NCBI RefSeq assembly: GCF_002843605.1
Contig: NZ_CP025263.1
Coordinates: forward strand, 1,742,501-1,806,500
Direction: 5' to 3'
Length of the DNA stretch: 64,000 bases
Origin: Pseudomonas sp. S09G 359
GTDB taxonomy: Bacteria; Pseudomonadota; Gammaproteobacteria; Pseudomonadales; Pseudomonadaceae
A program made the position numbers and the translations under genes. Shown piece after piece: positions 56,013 through 64,000 of this stretch. The stretch's first letter is position 1, and each line of letters begins with the position of its first letter. The notes below the pieces were generated by a model. It did no database searches. It saw nothing but the letters and a program-made list of their open reading frames with translations, and was not told where the DNA came from.

Positions 56013-56505
56013 GGGTAGCCCTGTTGGAGTGGATAGCACGAAGGAGAGCCGCCGATGCTACGCAAGCAGCGGCGAAGGTGTCTAGAACAGCCTTTTACGC
56101 CAGAGTTCCGTGCCGGTTGTGGCCCTGTGACCCCAGGTCGCGCCTATCGGGCTTGACACTGGAGCGCTAAAACCCGCGTTTTAGCGCTGTCAATTGGCCA
56201 AACAGCGCATAACGGCCGTTTGCCGTGATATTCTGCGCGCCGTCTTGGTCTAGTCTCTCTCTGGTACGTACACCCGTATACGTCCCGGCGATTGGCTGTC
56301 GCCCAGGTAGCTGAAGCCAATAATGATAAGAAGTCAGCGCAGAAGGGACATAAAAGTGAGGTCGATATATCGGCCTTGTGTGCCCACCCTGCGGTCCTCA
56401 CGTGAATGTGCAAACCCCGCGGTGCGTTGCCTGGCGCAGCGTGATTGACGGTTGCCCATGATCGGGGGCGGTAGGGCGGATGGCGTTTTATCATAGGTGC
56501 TACTG
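56013..56505. promoter_or_regulatory. mqo upstream region with a perfect 11-bp-arm palindrome
   Basis: This 493-bp divergent gap has no convincing gene. At 56163-56188 the arms AGCGCTAAAAC and GTTTTAGCGCT enclose CCGC, a perfect inverted repeat without T run. A second, weaker symmetric site ACGTACACCCGTATACGT lies at 56266-56283. A purine-rich GGGGGCGGTAGGGCGGA (56464-56480) precedes the mqo start. The promoter for mqo must lie here but no clear -35/-10 pair is seen. Confidence 0.5.
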
Positions 56506-58152
56506 ATGTTTAAAAAAGTAAACACTGCCCTGCTGGGGCTGGCTTTGTCGCTGGGGATAGCGTCCGCTCAGGCGGAAGAGGCAAAGAAAGTCGATGTGCT
56601 GCTGATCGGCGGCGGCATCATGAGTGCAACCCTGGGTGTATGGCTCAATGAGCTGCAGCCGGACTGGTCGATGGAAATGGTCGAGCGTCTCGATGGCGTG
56701 GCCGAAGAAAGCTCCAACGGTTGGAACAACGCCGGTACCGGTCACTCTGCCCTGGCTGAGTTGAACTACACCCCGGAAGACAAGAACGGCAACGTTGAGA
56801 TCCCGAAAGCGGTCGAAATCAACGAAGCGTTCCAGATCTCCCGTCAGTTCTGGTCCTGGCAGGTGCAGCAGGGCGTACTGAAGAACCCACGTTCGTTCAT
56901 CAACACCACACCGCACATGAGCTTCGTGTGGGGCGATGACAACATCAAGTTCCTCAAAAAACGCTACGAAGCCCTGAAGGCCAGCCCGCTGTTCGCTGGC
57001 ATGCAGTACTCCGAAGACCCGGTGCAAATCGCCAAGTGGGTTCCGCTGATGATGGAAGGGCGTGACCCGAACCAGAAAATCGCGGCCACCTGGAGCCCGC
57101 TGGGTACCGACATGAACTTCGGCGAGATCACCCGCCAGTTCGTCGCTCACCTGCAGACCACGCCGAAGTTCGACCTGAAACTGTCGAGCGAAGTGCAGGA
57201 CATCACCAAGAACGCCGACGGTTCGTGGCGTGTCAGCTACAAAAACCTGAAAGACGGCACCAAGACTGAAACCGACGCCAAGTTCGTCTTCATCGGCGCC
57301 GGCGGCGGTGCTCTGCACCTGCTGCAGAAGTCGGGCATTCCAGAAGCTAAGGAATACGCTGGCTTCCCGGTAGGGGGTTCGTTCCTGGTGACCGATAACC
57401 CAACGGTAGCCGAACAGCACCTGGCCAAGGCCTACGGTAAGGCTTCGGTTGGCGCACCACCGATGTCGGTTCCGCACCTGGACACCCGCGTGCTGGATGG
57501 CAAGCGCGTAATCCTGTTTGGCCCATTCGCGACCTTCTCGACCAAGTTCCTGAAGGAAGGCTCGTACCTGGACCTGCTGACCAGCACCACCACCCACAAC
57601 ATCTGGCCAATGACCAAAGTCGGTATTCGTGAATACCCACTGGTCGAGTACCTTGCCGGTCAACTGATGCTGTCGGACGACGACCGCTTCAAAGCCCTGC
57701 AAGAATACTTCCCGAACGCCAAGAAAGAAGACTGGCGTCTGTGGCAAGCCGGTCAGCGCGTGCAGATCATCAAGCGTGACGAAGAGCAGGGCGGCGTCCT
57801 GAAACTCGGCACCGAAGTGGTCAGCTCCGCCGACAACACCATCGCAGGTCTGTTGGGTGCATCGCCAGGCGCGTCTACCGCGGCTCCGATCATGCTGACC
57901 GTGCTGCAGAAAGTGTTCAAGGACAAGGTTGCGACCCCTGAGTGGCAGGCCAAGCTGCACCAGATCGTGCCTAGCTACGGCACCAAGCTGAACGACAGCC
58001 CAGAAGCTGTTGCCAAGGAATGGGCCTACACCGCCAACATCCTTCAGCTGCCTACACCGCCCGTGATCCCACAGGGCGCTGCTCCAAAGGCTACCGAGGC
58101 TGCCAAGCCTGCGGCTGAGCCGAGCAAGCCGGCGTCTGATCTGGCGCTGTAA
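56506..58152 (+). CDS. mqo: Malate:quinone oxidoreductase with signal peptide
   Basis: A 548-residue FAD enzyme. The FAD-binding motif [18 protein letters not shown] begins near residue 30; [20 protein letters not shown] and [20 protein letters not shown] are Mqo-typical. It oxidises malate to oxaloacetate and reduces quinone. Before the FAD domain is a cleavable signal peptide ([16 protein letters not shown]), and the tail (about 515-548) is an Ala/Pro/Lys-rich linker. The start is the ATG at 56506, since [11 protein letters not shown] is a typical signal start; a GTG at 56497 is an alternative. Confidence 0.93.
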   Translation: MFKKVNTALLGLALSLGIASAQAEEAKKVDVLLIGGGIMSATLGVWLNELQPDWSMEMVERLDGVAEESSNGWNNAGTGHSALAELNYTPEDKNGNVEIPKAVEINEAFQISRQFWSWQVQQGVLKNPRSFINTTPHMSFVWGDDNIKFLKKRYEALKASPLFAGMQYSEDPVQIAKWVPLMMEGRDPNQKIAATWSPLGTDMNFGEITRQFVAHLQTTPKFDLKLSSEVQDITKNADGSWRVSYKNLKDGTKTETDAKFVFIGAGGGALHLLQKSGIPEAKEYAGFPVGGSFLVTDNPTVAEQHLAKAYGKASVGAPPMSVPHLDTRVLDGKRVILFGPFATFSTKFLKEGSYLDLLTSTTTHNIWPMTKVGIREYPLVEYLAGQLMLSDDDRFKALQEYFPNAKKEDWRLWQAGQRVQIIKRDEEQGGVLKLGTEVVSSADNTIAGLLGASPGASTAAPIMLTVLQKVFKDKVATPEWQAKLHQIVPSYGTKLNDSPEAVAKEWAYTANILQLPTPPVIPQGAAPKATEAAKPAAEPSKPASDLAL

Positions 58153-58163
58153 GCAACACCCAT

Positions 58164-58203
58164 AAAAAGCCCGCTGAACCGGTAACGGTCAGCGGGCTTT
58201 TTT
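58164..58203. terminator. Bidirectional intrinsic terminator after mqo
   Basis: AAAAAGCCCGCTGA pairs with TCAGCGGGCTTTTTT (from 58164 and to 58203) around a GC-rich centre. T runs on both sides serve mqo and the convergent gene at 58215. Confidence 0.93.
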
Positions 58204-58214
58204 GTGGCCGTTGT

Positions 58215-58886
58215 TCAGGTGCGACGATGCGTTCGCGCCACGGGAGGCAGTTCAACCCTGCGCTCGGCCGCCGCCAGCGCGGCCGTCAAGCCTGCCTGAT
58301 CGAGCGGGACGCAATACGCAGGCTTGGCCCGTTCAAACCGCCAGCTTTCATCCAGCCCGCCCGCATCCACGGCATCGAATCCCAGTTCGTCGAGCAGCGT
58401 GATCACTTGCGCCTTGGCCGCTGCGTCATCTGCCGCCACCGGCAATGCTCGGCGACCCGCTGCGCCTTGGGGGCGGGCATCCTCGGTGAGGTCTGGCGCG
58501 AAGATCGCATTGAACACTTTCACCACGTGTGAGTGCGGCAAATGCTCGGCGAGCAGCCGGCTGGTGGTGGTTTCAAAGCGGTCCAGCTCTGGGATGTGCC
58601 CATCGCGCACGGGGTAGTAATTGTTGGCGTCCATCACCGTTTTACCCTCAAGCCAGTGCGCGGGTACGCTGCGGTAATGTTCCAGGGGAATCGCCACGAG
58701 TACCACATCGCCAAATCTGGCCGCCTCTTCGGAGGTGCCCACCTGCACCCCGAGTATGCCGCTCAGCACTCTGCTCATCGTCTGTGGCCCACGGGAGTTG
58801 CTCAACATCACCTCGTGCCCGGCGGCCAGCGCCAGTTGCGCCACGGCGCGCCCGATAAATCCTGCGCCTATCACACCAATCTGCAT
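58215..58886 (-). CDS. NADPH-dependent F420-reductase-like dinucleotide-binding protein
   Basis: A 223-residue Rossmann protein. It starts with the NADP-binding motif MQIGVIGAGFIGRAVAQLAL and continues with the second-strand SNSRGPQTM, which suits NADP phosphate binding. The family includes F420H2:NADP reductases and related oxidoreductases; pseudomonads do not make F420, so the substrate is unknown. It is divergent from a LysR gene 100 bp away, which probably controls it. Confidence 0.85.
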   Translation of the reverse strand: MQIGVIGAGFIGRAVAQLALAAGHEVMLSNSRGPQTMSRVLSGILGVQVGTSEEAARFGDVVLVAIPLEHYRSVPAHWLEGKTVMDANNYYPVRDGHIPELDRFETTTSRLLAEHLPHSHVVKVFNAIFAPDLTEDARPQGAAGRRALPVAADDAAAKAQVITLLDELGFDAVDAGGLDESWRFERAKPAYCVPLDQAGLTAALAAAERRVELPPVARTHRRT

Positions 58887-58986
58887 GGCCTTGTTCCTTG
58901 TAGAAGAGCGAAGCCGCTATGATGATTGGCAACCAGTTGGCGATAAATAAGCGTTTTTGCGTGGGTGTTATTACTCGGAGTGGTGA

Positions 58987-59883
58987 ATGGTGGATCGTCT
59001 ATCCAGCATGAGTGCGTTTGTGACGGCGGCTGAGTTGGGTTCCTATGCGCGCGCCGCCGAGCGCTTGAATATGTCGCCGCAGATGGTGGCTAAACATGTC
59101 ACCGCGCTGGAGCAGCGCCTGGGCGCTCGTTTGCTCAACCGCACCACGCGCAGGCAAAGCCTGACGGAGTTGGGTAACGCGTATTACGAGCGTTGCAAGC
59201 ACATACTGACGGAGGCCGAGGCTGCCGACTCCCTTGCGCAGGTCATGAATGACACCCCGCGTGGCAAGTTGAAAATTACCGCCCCGGTGACTTTCGGCTC
59301 ATACAGCCTGATGCCGTTGATTACCGGTTTTCTGCGCGACAACCCGGATGTGGAAATCGACTTGCACCTGACCGATCGTTTCGTCGACCTGGTGGAGGAG
59401 GGCTATGAGGCGGCCTTTCGTATCGGCCCCCTGGCGACCAACGGCCTCACTGCCCGGCCGCTCGCCCCTTATCGCCTGGTGGTCTGCGCGGCGCCGGCTT
59501 ATCTGGCGGCACGCGGTACGCCGCAGGCGCCGGCAGACCTCGAACACCACGAATGCCTGGGCTACGCCTTCTGGTCGCGTCCAGCGGATCGTGAATGGGT
59601 ACTTTACGAAGGGGCGACCCCACACAAGGTGCAGGTCTCCAGCCGTTTGCAGATCAATGAAAGCCGCGCCTTGATGTCGGCCGCGCTGGATGGTTTTGGC
59701 ATCGTCCTGGGCCCCGAAGACTTTCTGCGCACGGCGCTGGCCAAGGGCGAGCTGGTACGGGTGCTGCCGGGTTTTGATTCGCCGAGCCGGCAGATGCATC
59801 TCGTCTACACGGCTAACCGCCAGCGCACCGCCAAGCTGCGGCGTTTTGTCGACGCTGTATTGGGGCGTTTCGGCCCCTTGTAA
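58987..59883 (+). CDS. LysR-family transcriptional regulator
   Basis: A 298-residue LysR regulator. The helix-turn-helix is in FVTAAELGSYARAAERLNMS through VTALEQRLGARLLNRTTR (about 10-58), and the effector domain covers about 90-295. It belongs to the PA0477/CrgA-like group. It is divergent from the F420-reductase-like gene, the usual arrangement for a LysR regulator and its target. Only 4 bp separate it from the next, convergent LysR gene. Confidence 0.93.
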   Translation: MVDRLSSMSAFVTAAELGSYARAAERLNMSPQMVAKHVTALEQRLGARLLNRTTRRQSLTELGNAYYERCKHILTEAEAADSLAQVMNDTPRGKLKITAPVTFGSYSLMPLITGFLRDNPDVEIDLHLTDRFVDLVEEGYEAAFRIGPLATNGLTARPLAPYRLVVCAAPAYLAARGTPQAPADLEHHECLGYAFWSRPADREWVLYEGATPHKVQVSSRLQINESRALMSAALDGFGIVLGPEDFLRTALAKGELVRVLPGFDSPSRQMHLVYTANRQRTAKLRRFVDAVLGRFGPL

Positions 59884-59887
59884 ACCA

Positions 59888-60736
59888 TCAAATGTGGAAC
59901 CCGTGCCTGACTTGCTCGTACAGGTGCAAGGCCAGCGCATTGCTGCTATCGCACAGCAGGTACAGATGGTGAACCGGCAGCGGCGGTAACGTGAAACCCG
60001 GGATTACCTGCGTCAGCCCTTTGCCCATGCGGCTTTCCTCGATCAGGCCTACTGCTACACCGCTGCGAATACAGGCTTCGACGGCTGTGGAGTTAGGGCT
60101 TTCGAGCAACACCCGGTGATAAATTCCGTGGTCTTTCAGCGTCTGCAGCGCCGCTGCGCGATACGGGCAGCCGGCGATCGGCACGGTGATGGGCAGCGCC
60201 CCATTGGCGGCGCAACTGAAATGCTCGGCCGCGACCCACAGCGGCTGCACAGGCCCCAAGCGTTCGCCTTGTGCCAACGGGTGCGCTGTAACGGTGATCG
60301 CCAAGTCCAGCCGATTTGCCATAAACAAATTCAGCAGCTCACCGCTGGTGCGCGCTTCGACTTCCAGTTCCAGCAATGGGTTGTCGGCGATCAACCGTGG
60401 CAGGAATTCCTGCATGAAAGCGGGGGCATAGGTGTCTGGCACTCCCAGGCGGATCTTGCCCTGCATGCGCTGGGGCATCAGGGAGATCAGCAGGCGGTCG
60501 TGGCTTTTGAGGAATTCAGTGGTTTCGCCCAACAATTTGGTGCCATACAGCGTCAATTCCACGCCTTGGTTGCTGCGACTGAACAGGCGTTGGCCGACCT
60601 GGTTTTCCAGCTTTTGGATTTGCGTGGTCACGGTGGACGCGCTGCGGTGCACATGCTCGGCGGCCTCATTGAACCGCCCAAAGCGCGCCACGGCGTGGAA
60701 GGTTCGCAACAGCTCGATGTTCAATTGTTTAGCCAT
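59888..60736 (-). CDS. LysR-family transcriptional regulator
   Basis: A 282-residue LysR regulator. The helix-turn-helix is in LLRTFHAVARFGRFNEAAEH through TTQIQKLENQVGQRLFSRS (about 9-55); the effector domain contains MQGKIRLGVPDTYAPAFMQE. It is divergent from the DMT exporter at 60835, which is its likely target. The gap between them holds ATTC-N9-GAAT (60768-60784), a possible LysR site. Confidence 0.93.
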   Translation of the reverse strand: MAKQLNIELLRTFHAVARFGRFNEAAEHVHRSASTVTTQIQKLENQVGQRLFSRSNQGVELTLYGTKLLGETTEFLKSHDRLLISLMPQRMQGKIRLGVPDTYAPAFMQEFLPRLIADNPLLELEVEARTSGELLNLFMANRLDLAITVTAHPLAQGERLGPVQPLWVAAEHFSCAANGALPITVPIAGCPYRAAALQTLKDHGIYHRVLLESPNSTAVEACIRSGVAVGLIEESRMGKGLTQVIPGFTLPPLPVHHLYLLCDSSNALALHLYEQVRHGFHI

Positions 60737-60767
60737 GATTCCTGTTTTTGGGATTAGTTGTGCGTGT

Positions 60768-60784
60768 TATTCAAATATACAGAA
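60768..60784. promoter_or_regulatory. Possible LysR operator
   Basis: ATTCAAATATACAGAAT has 4-bp symmetric arms around an AT-rich centre in the 98-bp gap between the divergent LysR and DMT genes. It fits the loose T-N11-A pattern, which is weak evidence alone. Confidence 0.35.
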
Positions 60785-60834
60785 TCATGCGCGCCCCTTA
60801 GCCTTTCAGTCAACGAACACTGACTGGAGGCTTC

Positions 60835-61734
60835 ATGCCGCGATCAACCTTGAAGCTGCTGCTGTTGCAGGTGGCGTTTGTGCTGTCATGGAGCTCCGGC
60901 TATATCGGCGCCAAGTTAGGCACCCAGGGCGGTGGGGCGTTTAACCTGCTGTTCTGGCGCTTCCTGTTGGTGTCGATATGCCTGGGGCTGTTTATCAATG
61001 TCAGGTTATTGAGGGTTACCTGGGCGCAGATTCGTCATTACGCCGTCATCGGCTTTTTGTCGCAGTTCCTGTACCTGAGTTGCCTCTACGTCGCTATCCA
61101 AAACGGCTTGCCGCCTGGCATTGCTGCGATCATCGCGGCCCTTCAGCCGTTGATGACGGCGGCGTTGTCCACGGGAAGCGCAGCTGAGCGCAGTGGCGGC
61201 TGGCAGTGGCTCGGGTTGATGATCAGCTTTGTCGGAGTGTCGATCGTGATTGCCGGGCAATACGCCAGCGCGGGCCAAAACGTTGGCTTGGTCATGTACC
61301 TGCTGCCATTGGCCGCGGCCTTGGGGCTGACGTTGGCAATCGTGTATGAACGCCGCACCGTACAAGACCAGAACGCCGGCCTGGCGTTGCCGCTGTTTAT
61401 TCAGTCATTGCTGACCCTGGTCGGCTTTACCGGCGCGGTGATCTACACCGATACGTTGAGTATTCCCCACGACGCTGACGTGTTGATCTCAATTGTCTGG
61501 CTCACGCTGTTCTCCACCTTCGTCGCCTATTTGAGCCTGTGGATGTTGTTACGCGTAATGACGGCGACTCACGTGGCGGCGCTGGTCTATCTGGAACCAC
61601 CGGTCACCTTGGTGTGGGCGGCCTTGATGTTTGGGGATGTGATCCAAGGTTCGACCTACGCCGGCATTGCGGTCGTGGTGGCCGGGCTGATTCTGCTGCG
61701 CCTGAAGCGACCGACCGTCGTGTGCGCTTCTTGA
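60835..61734 (+). CDS. DMT-family exporter (EamA)
   Basis: A 299-residue membrane protein with ten helices in two EamA repeats: the first from LLLLQVAFVLSWSSGYIGAK, the second from VMYLLPLAAALGLTLAIV. YLEPPVTLVWAALMFGDVIQ near the end is the conserved second-repeat motif. Such carriers export amino acids or metabolites. The start has GGAGGC upstream. It is divergent from a LysR regulator that likely controls it. The substrate is unknown. Confidence 0.9.
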   Translation: MPRSTLKLLLLQVAFVLSWSSGYIGAKLGTQGGGAFNLLFWRFLLVSICLGLFINVRLLRVTWAQIRHYAVIGFLSQFLYLSCLYVAIQNGLPPGIAAIIAALQPLMTAALSTGSAAERSGGWQWLGLMISFVGVSIVIAGQYASAGQNVGLVMYLLPLAAALGLTLAIVYERRTVQDQNAGLALPLFIQSLLTLVGFTGAVIYTDTLSIPHDADVLISIVWLTLFSTFVAYLSLWMLLRVMTATHVAALVYLEPPVTLVWAALMFGDVIQGSTYAGIAVVVAGLILLRLKRPTVVCAS

Positions 61735-61865
61735 GGCCCTGGGGTTCAGCAAGCTGACAGACACCACCTGTTAAAACTTACCCAGGCCAAGCAGGAGCAT
61801 GGCTGTAACAAGGGGGAATTTTTTCCGGTTTGCAGGTAGTGGGCGTCAGCGCCCGAGGGTTTTGT

Positions 61866-62195
61866 ATGTTGCTACGTTATGCAGCATTGGCGGCCGTGGT
61901 CGTCGCGGCATCCGGGTGTGTTCAAGAGCGTGTGGTGCATGAGCGCAGGCCGGTGCAACGTGAGTATGTAGAAGTCGTGGCGCCGCAACCGCCGCCTGTG
62001 CAAGTGATCGAAGTCGAGCCGCCGGTGCGCTACGGCTATGTATGGTCACGCGGTTACTGGCGTTGGGACGGCGGCCGTTACGTCGCGGTTCACGGCCATT
62101 GGGAGCCAGTGCGCGAGGGCTATCGCTATGTGCATCCGCACTGGGTGCAACGCAACGATGGTTACCACTGGCAGGGCGGTGGCTGGGTTCGCTGA
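61866..62195 (+). CDS. YXWGXW-repeat lipoprotein
   Basis: A 109-residue protein. The signal MLLRYAALAAVVVAASGC gives a lipobox AASGC at Cys18. A Pro/Val/Glu-rich linker (VVAPQPPPVQVIEVEPP) leads to Trp/Tyr-rich repeats (GYWRWDGGRYVAVHGHWEPV, VHPHWVQRNDGYHWQGGGW) that match the YXWGXW family. The family is envelope-associated and of unknown function. The start at 61866 is chosen because it opens the signal peptide. It is convergent with the next gene, 7 bp away. Confidence 0.82.
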   Translation: MLLRYAALAAVVVAASGCVQERVVHERRPVQREYVEVVAPQPPPVQVIEVEPPVRYGYVWSRGYWRWDGGRYVAVHGHWEPVREGYRYVHPHWVQRNDGYHWQGGGWVR

Positions 62196-62202
62196 GCCCT
62201 GG

Positions 62203-62577
62203 TTAGCCCGGTTTCTGGGTGCCCAATAACCGAACTTCGCGCAACAGCGCGGCACCGAGCTGGTCGGTGCCGAGTTCCCGGTAACCCACGGCCTTGATTT
62301 CGCCGTTCTCTTCCGCCTGGATGATGATCACCGGCGTCTCTTTGCCAGTGGTTTCGTCGATGTGCATCGCGTACTGGGGAATATCCAGCTTGATCGGCGT
62401 ACCTGCTGCCTGGCCTTTCACATTGATCAGGAACGCCGCACAACCGCTGTCGACATCCAGGCTGGTGGCAGAGCGACCGCTCACAAAGCAGGTTTGCGGC
62501 AGTTCGGGCCAGGTGATGGTGTTGGCCTGGGCGAACGTTGGCGCGATCACCAAGGCGGCGAGAAGAAGCGTACGCAC
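62203..62577 (-). CDS. Exported hypothetical protein
   Basis: A 124-residue protein with signal peptide (GTG)RTLLLAALVIAPTFAQA. The mature part has two cysteines (TCFVSGRSAT and SGCAAFLINVKG) likely to form a disulfide, and beta-strand-like segments (PVIIIQAEENGEIKAVGYRE). The GTG at 62577 is chosen because it opens the signal peptide; the frame extends 21 codons upstream without one. I do not recognise a family. Confidence 0.72.
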   Translation of the reverse strand: MRTLLLAALVIAPTFAQANTITWPELPQTCFVSGRSATSLDVDSGCAAFLINVKGQAAGTPIKLDIPQYAMHIDETTGKETPVIIIQAEENGEIKAVGYRELGTDQLGAALLREVRLLGTQKPG

Positions 62578-62649
62578 GTGGGGATTTCTCTCGATCAAGG
62601 GGTAGATGCGGTTTTTACCAAAGCCTGCCCTTTGCCGCAACGCTGCGAC

Positions 62650-63045
62650 TCACGCCAGCCGTTTCATGCCTGCAGCCTTGGCCGCATTGAGGTCGAAGGT
62701 GGCGGTGTACTCGCAACCGGCGGCGTGGGCGCAGCGCTCGATCAGGCAGTCGGCGAAGTCGGCTTTGTTGGCGGAAAATCGTCGCAGTGCCTGCCAGATG
62801 ACCTCAGCGTGTTCGATGGTCAGTTCGCGGGTGCGCAGTAGCGTTTCGAGTACCGTGACCACATCGCTCTTGGCTGACTGGTAGCAGCTCTGTAACACCC
62901 AGACCAACTCGACTACCGACACCAGGCTGACAAACCCCGGTGAAAACGCGGTGAAAGATTCGATCAACTCGCAGGCCTTGGGGGATTGAACCGGATCGTC
63001 CTGGGTCACATAGCGCACCAAAACGTTGGTATCCAGGCCGATCAT
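62650..63045 (-). CDS. PIN-domain toxin, VapC type
   Basis: A 131-residue PIN ribonuclease. The acidic metal site is complete: D5 (IGLDTNVLVRY), E46 (VVELVWVL), D96/D99 (ADFADCLI) and D118 (TATFDLN). VapC toxins cleave tRNA or rRNA when released from the antitoxin. Its ATGA start overlaps the antitoxin stop, so translation is coupled. A 72-bp gap follows it before the exported hypothetical on the same strand. Confidence 0.93.
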   Translation of the reverse strand: MIGLDTNVLVRYVTQDDPVQSPKACELIESFTAFSPGFVSLVSVVELVWVLQSCYQSAKSDVVTVLETLLRTRELTIEHAEVIWQALRRFSANKADFADCLIERCAHAAGCEYTATFDLNAAKAAGMKRLA

Positions 63046-63284
63046 CCAGCTTTCGCTCCCTGTGTTGCAATGGCGCGGTTCATGTCCTCGATGGAGACTG
63101 CCCTGACGGGCTTTTGGATCAGCCCCTTGAGGTCGTGAACGGTTTTGCTCGCGGCAATCATGGAAAACTTGCCGTCTTCCATTTCGACAAATTCAACCCG
63201 GTCCCCGGTTTCCAGGCCCAGGGCAGTCCTGACTTGGATGGGAATGGTGATTTGCCCTTTTGAGGTCAGTGTGGCGGTTGCCAT
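63042..63284 (-). CDS. AbrB/MazE-type antitoxin of the VapC pair
   Basis: An 80-residue protein with an N-terminal SpoVT/AbrB DNA-binding domain (MATATLTSKGQITIPIQVRT, then GLETGDRVEFVEMEDGKF) and a C-terminal toxin-binding tail (LKGLIQKPVRAVSIEDMNRA). It should neutralise the PIN toxin and repress the operon. The start MATATL at 63284 has GGAG upstream; starts further out at 63299 or beyond are possible. It overlaps the toxin gene by 4 bp. Confidence 0.92.
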   Translation of the reverse strand: MATATLTSKGQITIPIQVRTALGLETGDRVEFVEMEDGKFSMIAASKTVHDLKGLIQKPVRAVSIEDMNRAIATQGAKAG

Positions 63285-63308
63285 ATCGAAAATCTCCATC
63301 GTGATACG

Positions 63309-63326
63309 CCTTACCTTAGGGTAAGG
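63309..63326 (-). promoter_or_regulatory. Inverted repeat operator of the toxin-antitoxin operon
   Basis: CCTTACC-TTAG-GGTAAGG is a perfect 7-bp-arm inverted repeat, 25 bp before the antitoxin start. AbrB-type antitoxins usually bind such a site to autorepress. Confidence 0.7.
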
Positions 63327-63454
63327 AATTATGGAGGACAAGATCCGTTGGTCCATAGGTCGCTCATCTGGTGTGGGTTGAAAGGAACAGGTAAAAAGAT
63401 AGCCCGTTTCCTCCCGTCGACACGTCTGAACACGACCGAAAAGAGATACCGCAT

Positions 63455-63847
63455 ATGACTGACCGCCACCTCGTCATCCCGACCGCCATGCTGCCGATTG
63501 TCGAGCGCGCGGGCTACGTGCCCGCCGTCAAGGTCGGCAAGACGCTCTACTGCGCAGGGCAGGTGGGCCGCACGCCGGAACTGGCCGTAATCGAAGACCC
63601 CGAGGCGCAATTCGTTGCCGCCTGGGACAACCTGCGGGTGGTATTGGAAGAGGGCGGCTGCACCTTCGAAGACGTGGTGGACATGACCACCTACCACGTC
63701 AATATGAGCCAACACATGGCGGTTTTTCGGGAGGTGAAAAACCGCCTGTTCCCACGTGGGCATTGCGCCTGGACCACCCTAGGTGTGTCCGAACTGGCGC
63801 ATCCCGGGTTGCTGGTGGAAATCAAATGTGTGGCAATACAGCGCTGA
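63455..63847 (+). CDS. Rid (YjgF/YER057c) family protein, catalytic Arg replaced
   Basis: A 130-residue Rid-fold protein: YCAGQVGRTPELAVIEDPEA, then VVLEEGGCTFEDVVDMTTYH and a C-terminal GVSELAHPGLLVEIKCVAIQ. In true RidA the arginine of the A-R-S/T motif holds the imine substrate; here that place reads HCAWTTLGV with Trp in place of Arg. It therefore belongs to a non-RidA subgroup and is probably not a 2-aminoacrylate deaminase. It is a single gene, divergent from the toxin-antitoxin pair and 4 bp from the next, convergent, frame. Confidence 0.85.
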   Translation: MTDRHLVIPTAMLPIVERAGYVPAVKVGKTLYCAGQVGRTPELAVIEDPEAQFVAAWDNLRVVLEEGGCTFEDVVDMTTYHVNMSQHMAVFREVKNRLFPRGHCAWTTLGVSELAHPGLLVEIKCVAIQR

Positions 63848-63851
63848 CTGA

Positions 63852-64000
63852 TTACTGCACCACGCGATAACACGGCACATACGCCGCGCCGCCCGGCAGC
63901 TTCATGCGATGCTGGGCGACAAACGCCTGCAGCAGCTCGTCCAGCGGTTTCATGATGGCCGGGTCGCCGTGGATTTCGTACGGGCCGTTCTGCTCGATCA
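63852..64000 (-). CDS. C-terminal end of an unidentified protein (cut by window edge)
   Basis: The last 48 codons of a gene read leftward, ending in [16 protein letters not shown] before a TAA at 63854-63852. The frame is open to the window edge and has codon use like its neighbours (GC-rich third positions). The visible part includes [21 protein letters not shown] do not recognise the family from this fragment. Confidence 0.7.
   Translation of the reverse strand, partial: IEQNGPYEIHGDPAIMKPLDELLQAFVAQHRMKLPGGAAYVPCYRVVQ

Overview
The window is a contiguous piece of a Pseudomonas chromosome, most likely of the P. fluorescens group. The support is the high GC content, the gene order (for example fadBA-topA-sulA/lexA-psrA-nagZ, lolCDE, copRS-queF-mlaA-rssBC-tal-dusA, which from memory matches blocks of the P. 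aeruginosa PAO1 map), a PsrA-type autoregulated fatty-acid regulator, an Entner-Doudoroff-style central metabolism gene set and dense REP elements. Nearly all of it is core genome. No rRNA, tRNA, CRISPR, prophage or insertion sequence was seen.

Layout. 1-5.5 kb: start of acnA (cut by the left edge), rlmM, tusA, a MATE exporter, pdxB and a small conserved protein. 5.8-13.4 kb: a fused ABC exporter, a lytic transglycosylase (slt), the ABC-F ATPase uup, a universal stress protein and a membrane-anchored hypothetical. 13.4-25 kb: fadBA (fatty acid beta-oxidation), a DUF1653 protein, topA, two small hypotheticals, sulA-lexA (SOS) with psrA divergent, and nagZ. 25-32 kb: a SWIM/SNF2 helicase, csiV and mfd. 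32-45.5 kb: a long GAPDH, a chalcone-isomerase-like protein, apbE, sthA, a GDPD, a PilZ protein, lolC-lolD-lolE, copS/copR with a divergent cupredoxin, and queF. 45.7-52.2 kb: DUF4404, a HAD-like protein that lacks its catalytic aspartates, mlaA, PilZ, rssB-rssC, tal and dusA.

52.2-64 kb is more accessory. It holds a small lipoprotein, a TTG-started LPS-kinase-like protein, an AT-rich stretch with a stray terminator and a possible 30-residue membrane peptide, a short Wzz-like protein, an MFS exporter, an exported malate:quinone oxidoreductase, a dinucleotide-binding protein, two LysR regulators with a DMT exporter, a YXWGXW lipoprotein, a VapBC-type toxin-antitoxin pair, a Rid-family protein and the 3' end of an unidentified gene.

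The most striking non-coding feature is the REP system. Paired REP hairpins of three sequence classes fill every convergent intergenic gap longer than about 90 bp (nine of nine), and none of the eight shorter convergent gaps has a pair. In two places (7.5-8.2 kb and 41.6-41.9 kb) the REP has been tandemly duplicated together with the 3' ends of neighbouring genes. In three places the outer edge of a REP has expanded into short tandem arrays. Recognisable regulatory sites are two LexA boxes before lexA, two overlapping PsrA boxes on the psrA promoter, a CusR/CopR-type box between copR and the cupredoxin, an inverted repeat ahead of the toxin-antitoxin pair, and several unexplained palindromes before fadB, nagZ and mqo.
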